This document shows positions 25,730 through 35,053 of a DNA stretch of 64,000 nt, one piece after another. The stretch covers positions 2,046,001-2,110,000 of the forward strand of contig JARFXM010000009.1 of NCBI GenBank assembly GCA_029532625.1, read 5' to 3'. Source of the DNA: Lomentospora prolificans. Its lineage: Eukaryota > Ascomycota > Sordariomycetes > Microascales > Microascaceae. Position numbers and translations under genes: made by a program. Each line of letters opens with the position of its first letter. Position 1 is the first letter of the stretch. Under the pieces are notes generated by a model. It was not told the DNA's origin and searched no databases. It was given only the letters and a program-made list of their open reading frames with translations.

Positions 25730-27431
25730 AGCTCTGTCCCCCATGAATGAGCCAAGCAAGTACCGCTACCGGAGGTGCGGTCACTCCACTGAAGCCTTTG
25801 TCACTGAGCTCAACCTGCCTTCGTACACCACACCCTACACCCCGACACCCTTTGCATGCCCTACCCTGTCTCTTCTCACTCCTCCTCTCAGTCTTGTCTG
25901 TACTTGGGTGTCCCCAATTCTGTACTCACGTCTCTTGCCTGGCCCTTTCTCCACGTCGCTTTAGGAGCCAAGTACAATTGTACCCAGAGGACTCAGACAC
26001 AAGGTCCTTGGCCCATTTCGTACAAGTACGCATTGCCCCCCGGCAGTGTTTCTTGTCCTTTCCCCCAAAATAACACTCAGCCATGTGTTGCTCCCGCTGC
26101 TCCATCCTCTCCATTATTCAATTTCCCGGGCACCCACCAACTTAGCACTTACACTCCCTCGCCTTCCCGCCGACACCCCATCAACGCTCAACTACTCTTC
26201 AGTTATTACTAGTTAGTGACTTGCACTTGAGTTCCCCTTTCCTTCTTCCTTCCTTATCCTCTTGTTTAAAGACTACCGCTCTCCCGCTGCTTTCGATACC
26301 TCGATTCCTGACACCATACAGACATCAGCCTGCAGCACTAAGTCGGCAACCCATTAGTGTCCCTAACTCCTCATATCCGATTTTGCGCTGATAGCGCATT
26401 TTCTCCCTTCTTCCACACCCGCCACAGCCGACACCTTGTTTGCGCTTGTCGCCAGTGCACCTTTGTGGACGAATTATCTTGCCTGGCAGAGCTTCCCAAG
26501 AACTGGATATTGAAAGAGAAACGTTTTGCAGATTTGCGCGCCATTCGTTTGATTCATCGGCTTTGTGCGAAACCAATTAAGCAGCTCTTGCTCATTGCCG
26601 CTACTACGTTGCCGCAAGGAGCAATCGCACTTTTTTTTTTCTCTTTGTTTTACTCGACGCCGTCGCCGTGCAATTCTTCGTCGAAGCAGACACACCTCCC
26701 GTCCAGGTTGCGCAAAACGGGTCATCTGGGGTTTCTTGCAGTTGACAGTGCTGTGGGGGATCACCTGCATTCTCCAGACAAGCAGTCTTCCACCTGCATA
26801 TGTCGCAACTCGAATATTAGTTTTGGCAACACCCGGGCCTGGGGCGCGGCAGCAACCTGTTTACCAGGAACGAGTCAACTCTCCCAACGCTCCTAATGTG
26901 AGAGATGACCACGTCTCAATGACCGATTGGCCATTCTCTCTAGCTCTTTACAAAAAGTATCCTGCTTCTCAAGTCTCGCCGAGGCTCGACCTGCACCAGG
27001 AACTAGACCCCCAAACTTTCTCTTGTTCCCCTCGCTTGACGTGCCCAAGTTGGCGCGCAGACGTATCAGCAAGAACCCACCCGACATCTTGTGTCGGCTT
27101 GCAGAGCCACTCACCCTACAGTTTCCCCTCTCCCTCAAGGGACCGTAAATGCAACGGCATACCGCTCCCCTGCTAAACCGGCGCTCCTAATATCAGCCCC
27201 TTCGTCCTTATATATCGTCCTTCTCCCCCCTTCCTCATCTCTCACCTCCACTGCTCATTTAGACATTCTTGCGCCTAGTCTACGCAGAGAACCTCGCCGA
27301 CGACCATGGTGCTATGGATAGAAGCATCACTGGCCTAAGCTCATCCAGTTTGTCATAAACATCCTGTATTAGCAACGGGAACTTACACTTCACCGCCTCA
27401 CATTGCACGCTTCCTTTCCACATCATTGAAC
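25730..27431. other. Upstream region of PLC1, pyrimidine-rich
   Basis: The stretch 25200-27430 is rich in C and T on the plus strand, as is common for fungal promoters and 5' leaders, and ends at the PLC1 start codon. Plus-strand frames of 179 codons (26357-26896) and 203 codons (26565-27176) overlap each other and show no domain, so I treat them as chance openings in C-rich sequence. The transcription start of PLC1 cannot be fixed by eye. Confidence 0.5.
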
Positions 27432-30400
27432 ATGTCCTCCACCACTTCAAGTCATATAACAACACGACCCGTGAACTCGCCTATTCTACGGCCAAATAAT
27501 ATACTATCACAGGCCATGTCCTTGCGACGAGCGCGACCGGCCAACCTGCAGACCGCTAATATTACTTCACAACCGATACCCTACTATTCTACCATTCCGC
27601 CATCCGCCATAAGCTCCTCCTCGATGTCATCCAGCCCTCAGAACATGTCACCCATCTTGTTCCCTGAGACCCCAGGCATGACCGCCAACAGCTCTGTGGT
27701 GCCCTCTCCAGACCCTAACAGGGGTTCAACCTCCGATGATCAGATTCCCTACCAGCAACTTCCCGACCCTGTTTTGGGTACCAAGCCGAGCTTGTCTTCT
27801 TTATCACAACCCATCGTCGGGAGCCCCAACCTCTCTCAGGACCCCTTAAGTTCTGGCAAGAGCGGGTTGGTCCGCCGCTTTTCCAACAGAGCGACGAACC
27901 TTGTCACGCGACGTAGGCAGTCGTCGGTTGCGCCCAACAGCCGAGAGGGAAGTGTGGGCCCTGCTATGGTACGAAAGCGAAGCGGTAGCACCACTACAGC
28001 GCCTCCCGATTTGAACCACGTTTGCGCTGTCCTAACGGACTCCGACGAGTCCCCGGATGACCGTGAGGAGTGTCATAGCGACTGTCTTGCTCTTTGCAAG
28101 GACGGCGTCTCCAATGGCTCGTCTGCCACACTTAGTGGTCCGGGCTTCGACGGAGCCGTCTGGCCCGAGCAGCTTCAGGCTGGCACACCCCTCCGCAAGG
28201 TCTCCTCCAAGAACCGATGGAAACGAATCATCCTGAAGCTCGACCCTCCATCCGGGAAGATTCTCTGGGATGGCATGAGGAAGAAGAAGCAGATACGTAT
28301 TGATGATATCAAAGAAATTCGAACCGATTCCGACATTCGACAGTACTGCCGCGATTTCGACATCCCTGAGACTGAGGGTGCACGTTGGTTCTCGATCATC
28401 TACGCAGCTCCGGAGCTGCAGAAGACCAAGATGCTTCATCTCATCGCGGATGATATTGGCACTTTCAAGAATTGGACCAGCACCCTACAACGGTTTTGGC
28501 AGGATCGCCTTGAAAATCTGACCTCTTTGATGGCGTTTGATGAGAAGGCTATTAAGGAGTACTGGAATAGCGAGGTTTCGTTGCAAGGTGGCACAGACGA
28601 GTCTATGGGCCGGGGAAACGAAGGTACCCTAGACTTCCAGGGATTTGAGCGCATCTGCCGTAACCTCCATATCAATGCTTCCCCCGCCGAGTTGCTTTCG
28701 CGGTTCCACGAAGCTGACCGAACGAGCACTGGCCGCTTGGATTACGCGAAATTCACACAGTTTGTCAACTTGATGAAAACTCGAAATGATGTTGGCGATA
28801 TCTACTCGGCTCTTGCGAGTTCCGCGGCCGAGGGGCTCTCCCGCCAGGAGTTTTTCAACTTTGTTAGTGGGGTTCAAGGTGAGAATGTTGAGGAAGATGT
28901 CGCCAAGTGGAAAGCCATATTCGCCGAGTTCGCCGACCGGGGATTCGAAACGTCTTCCAATAGCAAGGGCGCAATGTCCGCCGCAGGCTTTACCCGTTTT
29001 CTCACATCTCGTTACAACACGCCTATTGTCGAAACTCCAAAGGAAATCACCCTCGATCGGCCCATGAACGAATACTTCATATCTAGTTCGCACAACACAT
29101 ATCTTCTTGGCAGGCAGGTCGTTGGTCAGTCTAGTATCGAAGGGTACATTAGCGCCCTTGTGGACGGATGCAGATGTGTTGAGGTTGACTGCTGGGATGG
29201 CAGCGACGGACAACCCATGGTGCTCCATGGAAGGTCAATGACAACCTCAATCAGCTTCCAGGAGGTTATGACAACCATCAAACGTTATGCATTCGTAAAG
29301 ACCAAGTACCCACTCTGGATATCCCTCGAGGTACACACCAACCCCACACAGCAAGCCAGGATGGCCACCATTATGAAGGAAACGTTCGGCGACCTCCTTG
29401 TTACCGAGCCACTCCACCCAACTTCGGAAAAGCTGCCATCGCCTAGCGAACTGATGAACAGGATCCTGATTAAGGTTAAGAAGACCTACACCCGGGAGGA
29501 TCCCCGCCCCCTTGAGATCACTGGCCGTCGACGGGGCAACAGCCTTACCTCGCCATACACTAAGCCTCTCGTTGACAACATCAGCGCACTTCCGCAATCG
29601 CTCCCTCAGAGTCCCCTTCTCCACCCGCTCTACTCTCGACGAGCGGCCGCTAGGAACAAGGTCGACCCCATTACCGAAGGCGTGTCGCTTGATAATGCTA
29701 GCACTAGCGGCGGAAGTGATGAAGAGAGCCTTGCAGAGATTTCTTTTGGTGGCAAGCCTCTAGATAACCCGGAGATGAAGACCGAGAGGGTGTTGGGTGA
29801 TCTGGCAGTGTACTGCGCCGGTGTAAAGTTCAGAGGATTCGACACTCCCGAGGCTAAGACGTTTAATCATATATTTTCCTTTATGGAGTCGACCTTTTCG
29901 AAGTACAGCAAGCCGAGGGAGGCTAAGAAGGCGCTTGATCGACACAACATGCGCTATCTGATGCGAGTCTACCCAGACCGAAAGCGAATCTCGTCTCACA
30001 ACTTCGACCCTCTAATTTACTGGAGACGTGGTGTCCAGATGGCGGCGTTAAACTGGCAGACTTTTGACTTAGGGATGCAACTCAACAAGGCTATGTTTGA
30101 GGGTGGAACCGACAGCACTGGATACGTGCTCAAGCCTAGCGAACTCCGCGAGATCCAGCTTCTTCGTGATGGTTGGACCGGCAAGAGGGAGAGAAAGACG
30201 GTCAGCTTCTCAATCAATGTTATCTCTGCTCAGCAGCTCATGCGGCCCAGCGGCATGTCCACCAGCAAGGCTGTCCATCCCTACATTGAGGTTGAGGTGT
30301 TCCATCCCAATGACAAGCGCTACAAGAACGAGACCGACTCGCTCCTATCCACGGACACGGACACGCCTGTAGTCCACCGCACTCAGATCATACCGGGAAA

Positions 30401-30806
30401 CGGGTTCAACCCTCGCTTTGACAGGAATTTCAACTTCAAGGTGACGACAAAGTACCCCGACCTTGTCTTTGTGAGGTGGTCTGTGAAGCTGTCATCGGAT
30501 GGTGAGAATTACAATGATCGTGCCCCTGTGGCGACGTTCACGGCCAAATTAGCCAATTTAAAGCAGGGATTCCGAACCATCCCTCTTCTCAACCGTATTG
30601 GCGAGGAGTACGTCTTTTCGACTCTCTTCTGCCACATTAAGAAGGACCCGATTACTTGCATCTTGCTTGACTGTCCAGAGGATCGCCAGCCTGTCACCGA
30701 ATCATCGGGCAAGTTCCTCGGGCTTGGCCTTGGCGTCTTTGGAAGGTCAAACGGTAGCCCCAGGTCGACAATTGAGAAGGCTAGTTCTGATTCTTCGCTC
30801 ATCTAG
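27432..30806 (+). CDS. PLC1: Phosphoinositide-specific phospholipase C
   Basis: The enzyme hydrolyses phosphatidylinositol 4,5-bisphosphate to diacylglycerol and inositol trisphosphate at membranes. The 1124-aa product (single exon) has a Ser-rich, probably disordered N-terminus (1-240), a PH-like region (about 249-357), an EF-hand-like region (about 400-520), the catalytic X box (538-680) with SSHNTYL (His about 553), EVDCWDG and VLHG, then a linker of about 110 residues, the Y box (788-900, IYWRRGVQMAALNWQ) and a C2 domain (923-1070). The X-Y-C2 order and catalytic His, Glu and Asp residues are those of delta-type PLC, which in fungi responds to Ca2+. The start is the ATG at 27432, with A at -3; an upstream in-frame TTG is not needed. 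The next gene, PFA3, is convergent 1.7 kb downstream. Confidence 0.97.
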   Translation: MSSTTSSHITTRPVNSPILRPNNILSQAMSLRRARPANLQTANITSQPIPYYSTIPPSAISSSSMSSSPQNMSPILFPETPGMTANSSVVPSPDPNRGSTSDDQIPYQQLPDPVLGTKPSLSSLSQPIVGSPNLSQDPLSSGKSGLVRRFSNRATNLVTRRRQSSVAPNSREGSVGPAMVRKRSGSTTTAPPDLNHVCAVLTDSDESPDDREECHSDCLALCKDGVSNGSSATLSGPGFDGAVWPEQLQAGTPLRKVSSKNRWKRIILKLDPPSGKILWDGMRKKKQIRIDDIKEIRTDSDIRQYCRDFDIPETEGARWFSIIYAAPELQKTKMLHLIADDIGTFKNWTSTLQRFWQDRLENLTSLMAFDEKAIKEYWNSEVSLQGGTDESMGRGNEGTLDFQGFERICRNLHINASPAELLSRFHEADRTSTGRLDYAKFTQFVNLMKTRNDVGDIYSALASSAAEGLSRQEFFNFVSGVQGENVEEDVAKWKAIFAEFADRGFETSSNSKGAMSAAGFTRFLTSRYNTPIVETPKEITLDRPMNEYFISSSHNTYLLGRQVVGQSSIEGYISALVDGCRCVEVDCWDGSDGQPMVLHGRSMTTSISFQEVMTTIKRYAFVKTKYPLWISLEVHTNPTQQARMATIMKETFGDLLVTEPLHPTSEKLPSPSELMNRILIKVKKTYTREDPRPLEITGRRRGNSLTSPYTKPLVDNISALPQSLPQSPLLHPLYSRRAAARNKVDPITEGVSLDNASTSGGSDEESLAEISFGGKPLDNPEMKTERVLGDLAVYCAGVKFRGFDTPEAKTFNHIFSFMESTFSKYSKPREAKKALDRHNMRYLMRVYPDRKRISSHNFDPLIYWRRGVQMAALNWQTFDLGMQLNKAMFEGGTDSTGYVLKPSELREIQLLRDGWTGKRERKTVSFSINVISAQQLMRPSGMSTSKAVHPYIEVEVFHPNDKRYKNETDSLLSTDTDTPVVHRTQIIPGNGFNPRFDRNFNFKVTTKYPDLVFVRWSVKLSSDGENYNDRAPVATFTAKLANLKQGFRTIPLLNRIGEEYVFSTLFCHIKKDPITCILLDCPEDRQPVTESSGKFLGLGLGVFGRSNGSPRSTIEKASSDSSLI

Positions 30807-32534
30807 AAGCGTAGCTGGAATTGTCGGGCTATCTTTGACCGAGCTCGCCCATGATTGAAGGAAACGGAATGAATTTGCATGGTCGATTCTGCTCCTTCCC
30901 TTTCCCTAGGCAGCTCTCCCTTCTTGACTCTTTCAATTCTCTGTGCTATATTCTCTCTATACCCCAACATCTTTATCTACTTTCGTCACTACACAGTTCT
31001 CCTCAGTCGCTTACGCATTTACATAAAGCCAGTCTCTGTGCGTTGCCTCTTCCTTTTGTCAAAGACTTTCGTTCACGGTGTTGGTTTTCTATTCTTTTAT
31101 TATTCTTTTTTTTTCTTTTGTTTTCGGATCATGGCGAATTGAAAGGAACATCGTCCACGCCCATGTTGGCGCTAGGGAAAGACCTCCATACCCTCAGAAT
31201 AAGGAGGCTCAACATGTATGCATTGGGAATGGAAAATATGAAACTTGATATAGACTTGGGAAATTCTTTTGGAAACTGAACTCGGAAGGAAGGGTTTTGG
31301 CTTTTGTTCTTTTCTCTTGAAAGCATAAGAACACACACAACACATGTCCAGAAAAGAAAACAACGACCCGCCTCTACAACCATATCCTTTCGCTTCATTG
31401 TACTCTTGCTTCTTGTTTGCCCTCTTTAGGGCTTATTGCTCTTATCCTCATGTACCCATACAGCTGTTTTGCCCGAAGGCCTGTTGCTTTTGTTTTTTAA
31501 AGACTGATGATGCCGGCGACACATACGACAACTTGACACTTGTATTGTACAATTCCTAGCGAGAAAGCAGAAAGGATAAAAGGACAGAGCAATTTGTCTA
31601 CTTTCTTCCTTGTGGGAGGCCTTGTTGGTTATTCCTCCTTCTTGTCCAATTAGTTTGTTTTAGATACTAGGGCTGCCTTTCGCACTATTAGAGATGAATG
31701 AACGACGCTTTCAAGTCCATCTAGACCAGCCGAGCCGGTACCATATAAGACCTTTTAGAAATATAAATGAAACAGCCTGGGCTGGTGACCCTAGGAAGGC
31801 AGCTGGCTATTAGGTCTACAAAGTCCTGAAAATCAACTGAGGACTTTGCCGCCGATCCCATGCTGACACAGCGTGCTTTTGGAATGAGTCGGTGGTTTCA
31901 GCAGCATGACCTCCAGCGCAGACAACGGGCCCAAGGATGATGGATGGGGGGATGGAATATAGAGTGCGCAGCCGGCTCGCGCGCTGCTCTTGGGTAGGAG
32001 CGGCCAGTCCGACCTAACCCTCTTACGCAGCGCAGCTTTTCATGGTTTGTTTACACACCGAACTTTGGAGAGGCGTGCTGACGACAATCGTTTCTAACTG
32101 AGAAGATGATTGCACTTCTCTTCTTCTACCTCTCTTCTACTTCTCTGTTGAACCGTACATGAGTTACACGCATGCTATACGTTGCTCTTAGACGCCTCGA
32201 GGCCAAGTTTCCCTGAGTCAGGTCGAGCGGGAAAAGAGGGCAGGAAAGAAAAAAAAACATTGAACTTGTTTCGGCGTTGAAAATACCAGAAAAGATTATA
32301 AAGTCGGGAAAAGAAAGAGACCATTAAAACGCCCCAGCCATGCGAGATTCTGTAACCAAGAGATAGAGACGCCGTAAAACATGAGCCTAAAGCGACAACG
32401 TACAGGGTGGTCTTCAGACCACACAGGCGTATCCCAGAAGCGAGAGTCGGTCTGTGGAGAAATTAAGATGGCGAGCTTAAGGGATGATACTGGGTATCGA
32501 GAAAAGAGAAAACATCAATACATCATTTTAAAAA
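30807..32534. other. Convergent intergenic region PLC1 / PFA3
   Basis: This 1.7-kb stretch lies between two 3' ends and should hold both 3' UTRs. T-rich runs (31103-31128) and AT-rich polyadenylation-like stretches (31760-31772, AAATATAAATG) are present. No gene is recognised. Confidence 0.6.
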
Positions 32535-34284
32535 TCAATCAACAGTATCCTCCACAGGCGCTTGCGACATCGGAGTTGGGAAGGCGGGCTTCGTCGCCGT
32601 CGCCGTCGCCGTCGTGGGACTCGTTTTCCTCAGGATGCCACTCGCACCACCAGCTTGCCATCGGCCAGTAGACCTGAGGTTAGGGGGAGCAGGCTTGGCC
32701 GCAATCTGCGAGATCGCGGGCGTGGCCTCGGTGACATCGAGAATATCATCTTCCTCCTCGTCGTCAGTCTCGAAGAGATCTTCCTCGTGGAGGACACGAC
32801 CCTTCTTGTTCAGGTTGCGCATAGCGATAGATTGAGGAACAACATCAGCGTACAGGTTTGGGTCACGGCCGAGAACGCGGTCGGCCTTGGACGGAGTGCG
32901 CTGGCCTCCAGGAGAGGGCAAAGGGGAAGCCAAGTAATGACGGCCGGCACCACCAGGGGTTAGGGTTCCTGTGGGAAGGCCAGGAGAGTATTCGCTGCCT
33001 CCCCAGCCAGCTTGGATTTCCCTGGCGCGCTGCTCCTCCCTTTCAGCCCTGATCCTTTCTCTAGCGGCCTCCCATTTAGGGCTGGCTTCCCAGCTCCAGC
33101 CATCGCCGGTGGTGTTGCAGATAGGGATGAACCATAGCCAAGGTGATGGGCCGAAGAGATGTTTGTAGTTACGCTTCCAGCCAAGGTCAAAGGCGTGTGG
33201 AAGCTTGCTTGAGTCCTGCTCATCCATGTACTCTTCGTGTCGCTTCGTTCGCTGGCGACGCTCCATCTCGGCGTAAGAGAACTGGACAGGGCGCGAGCCG
33301 TCGGATGGATAACTGCGGACCTCCTCGCCCTCTTCCGGGCGGGTAATCCCCGGTAAGGCATTGGAGTGAATGTCGAGGAGCTGCTGGCCGTATCCGGGTG
33401 AACCAGCCGAAGGGCCTGAATGGTGGGCTACAAAGTTGTTCTGCAGCGACTTGCGCAGAGGAGATAGGTACCGAGTCTTCTCGAGGCACTCAATTGTCGT
33501 CTGCCCGCGAGCGGCGAGGATCAAATGCCAGACAGTAAAAGCACCAACCACCACGCCAATGATACCCGAAACAACACAAAGAAGAGCAAAGTTGACGGGT
33601 GTCAAGTTCTCGACATAGGTCACATCGTTCGCAATCTCCTCCCATAACCAAGTGCCCGAGATGAAGAAGCTGTACCAGCAGAAGAGGGTGGTGTAGACGA
33701 GGAAGAGCAGGAAAGCTTTGTGGTTCCGGAGGCCGATGCAGGTGGCTAGCCAGGGGCAGTGGTGGTCCATCTTGAGGATGCAGCGGCGGCAGGTGGAGCA
33801 GTGGTGGGCTCTATCGGGCTTGCGAGCCTGACACTTTTTGCAGTAGCGGACCTCGCCATTTGACTTGACGGTAAACGAGGTGATGTGCGGAGGATTCTCG
33901 AGAGCGGTGTAGTCGCCATTGAGGCTTGTGGTGCTGCCAGGATGAGTGAAAACGGCCGTCATGTAGGCCCAGTTGAGCATGAGGTAGAGTACGACGGCGC
34001 CAGTAGATGAACCGGTTCCTGAAGTCGAAGCGAAGTCAGCTGAGGTGTCCAAAAGTGGGAGATAAAGCAAAGTGTTTCCAGATTACGGGCGACGCCGACG
34101 TACCGACCCAGGAACTCTTCGAAGGTGCCATGGAACCGACCATGATATCAACCCATACTGCCCACGAGGTCATGCCCCAAACGAAAATCAAAGGAATATA
34201 CGTGACAAAACTACAGCAGCTCCGCTCCACCCGGCGAGCCCAGCGTCTCGACATTTTTGGCGGCTCCGGTAGGGTCTCATCCAT
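32535..34284 (-). CDS. PFA3: DHHC palmitoyltransferase, Pfa3 type
   Basis: The protein S-acylates cysteines of membrane proteins; yeast Pfa3 acts at the vacuole on Vac8. Two exons (34104-34284 and 32535-34018) flank an 85-nt intron (34019-34103; GTACGT...TTCAG) and give 554 aa. The model shows TM1 (about 22-48), TM2 (about 67-84), the Cys-rich domain with the catalytic DHHC at 145-148 (KMDHHCPW), TM3 and TM4, then ARGQTTIE, the TTxE motif of the family. The cytosolic tail has the fungal Pfa3-like block HAFDLGWKRNYKHLFGPSPW, CNTTGDGW, an acidic patch (DDEEEDD) and a TATATATK stretch encoded by GCCGTC repeats. Start ATG at 34284 has A at -3. Exon 1 supplies TM1; without it the enzyme would lack its first membrane segment. 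Assignment to Pfa3 rather than another DHHC paralogue rests on the tail. Confidence 0.93.
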
Positions 34285-35053
34285 TTAGCGACAAAACAGG
34301 CGAATGCGCGGTTGTGTGTGGTTCACATGAAGAACAAAACGAACTGGGTATTTCGCTATGGTAGCATATTCTGGATCGGGCTACTCGGAGGAAGTTGGTT
34401 AGCTGCACGGGATGGAGGATAAAACAAGATGGTCGTTGGCAGCGGTTGGATTGCAGCTGATGGGAAAACACGCGTTTAGATCGTGGGCAGTGTTCTGTCT
34501 GGTCGGGAGAATGGGCGACTAAATGAATGAACTAGAATAGGGGATAGAGAGTGTCAATTAGTTGTGGACGCCGCAAGTCCATCCCCTTTGCAGATGAAGT
34601 GTTGCTTATTAGGGAACAGTCGGAGGAATCAGCTGGAGACGGGTGCATTTGTCAGGCGAAAAGTGTGGCGGTGTTGAAACACCCCTGAGGTTGTGCTGGA
34701 CCATCGCACCATCTCACTTTTCTGGGTGGCAGTCGTAAGCCGTGGCGTATTAAGCGCAGGCCAAGAAGCCAGCCACAATGCGAGGCCAGCAGTCGCGGTC
34801 GATATGGATACACAGGAATATCACTTGGTACTTGCCTCAAGTACATTCAGCGTGCATGTGCCTTGCCTCAAATTTGGTGACAGCTGAACAGCGCTCAATG
34901 ATGTCACTGCATCAGCTAACGACTGGACCTTCAAAAAATGGCATCAACGGCACTCCCACGAGGGTATCCAATATCTTCAATTGCTCAATATATATTATAG
35001 AAGACCCGAAAATACAGTCACAGACGCTCCCCAAAAAGAACGGGAAAAACTCT
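34285..35053. other. Intergenic between the Dsl1/ZW10 gene 3' end and the PFA3 start
   Basis: Both flanking genes read on the minus strand, so this 770-bp stretch holds the 3' UTR of the Dsl1/ZW10 gene and the PFA3 promoter. An AT-rich patch (34990-35002, ATATATATTATAG) is the likeliest 3'-end signal region. No other feature is recognised. Confidence 0.6.

Noticed and set aside
26565..27176. 203-codon plus-strand frame upstream of PLC1
   Set aside because: It overlaps a second long frame in C-rich sequence, has no domain and no conserved pattern; likely a chance opening in the promoter or leader.
28023..28060. Possible 30-nt in-frame intron in PLC1 (GTTTGC...CTAAC...GAG)
   Set aside because: Too short for a fungal intron and the branch-to-acceptor geometry is poor; the frame continues without need of splicing.
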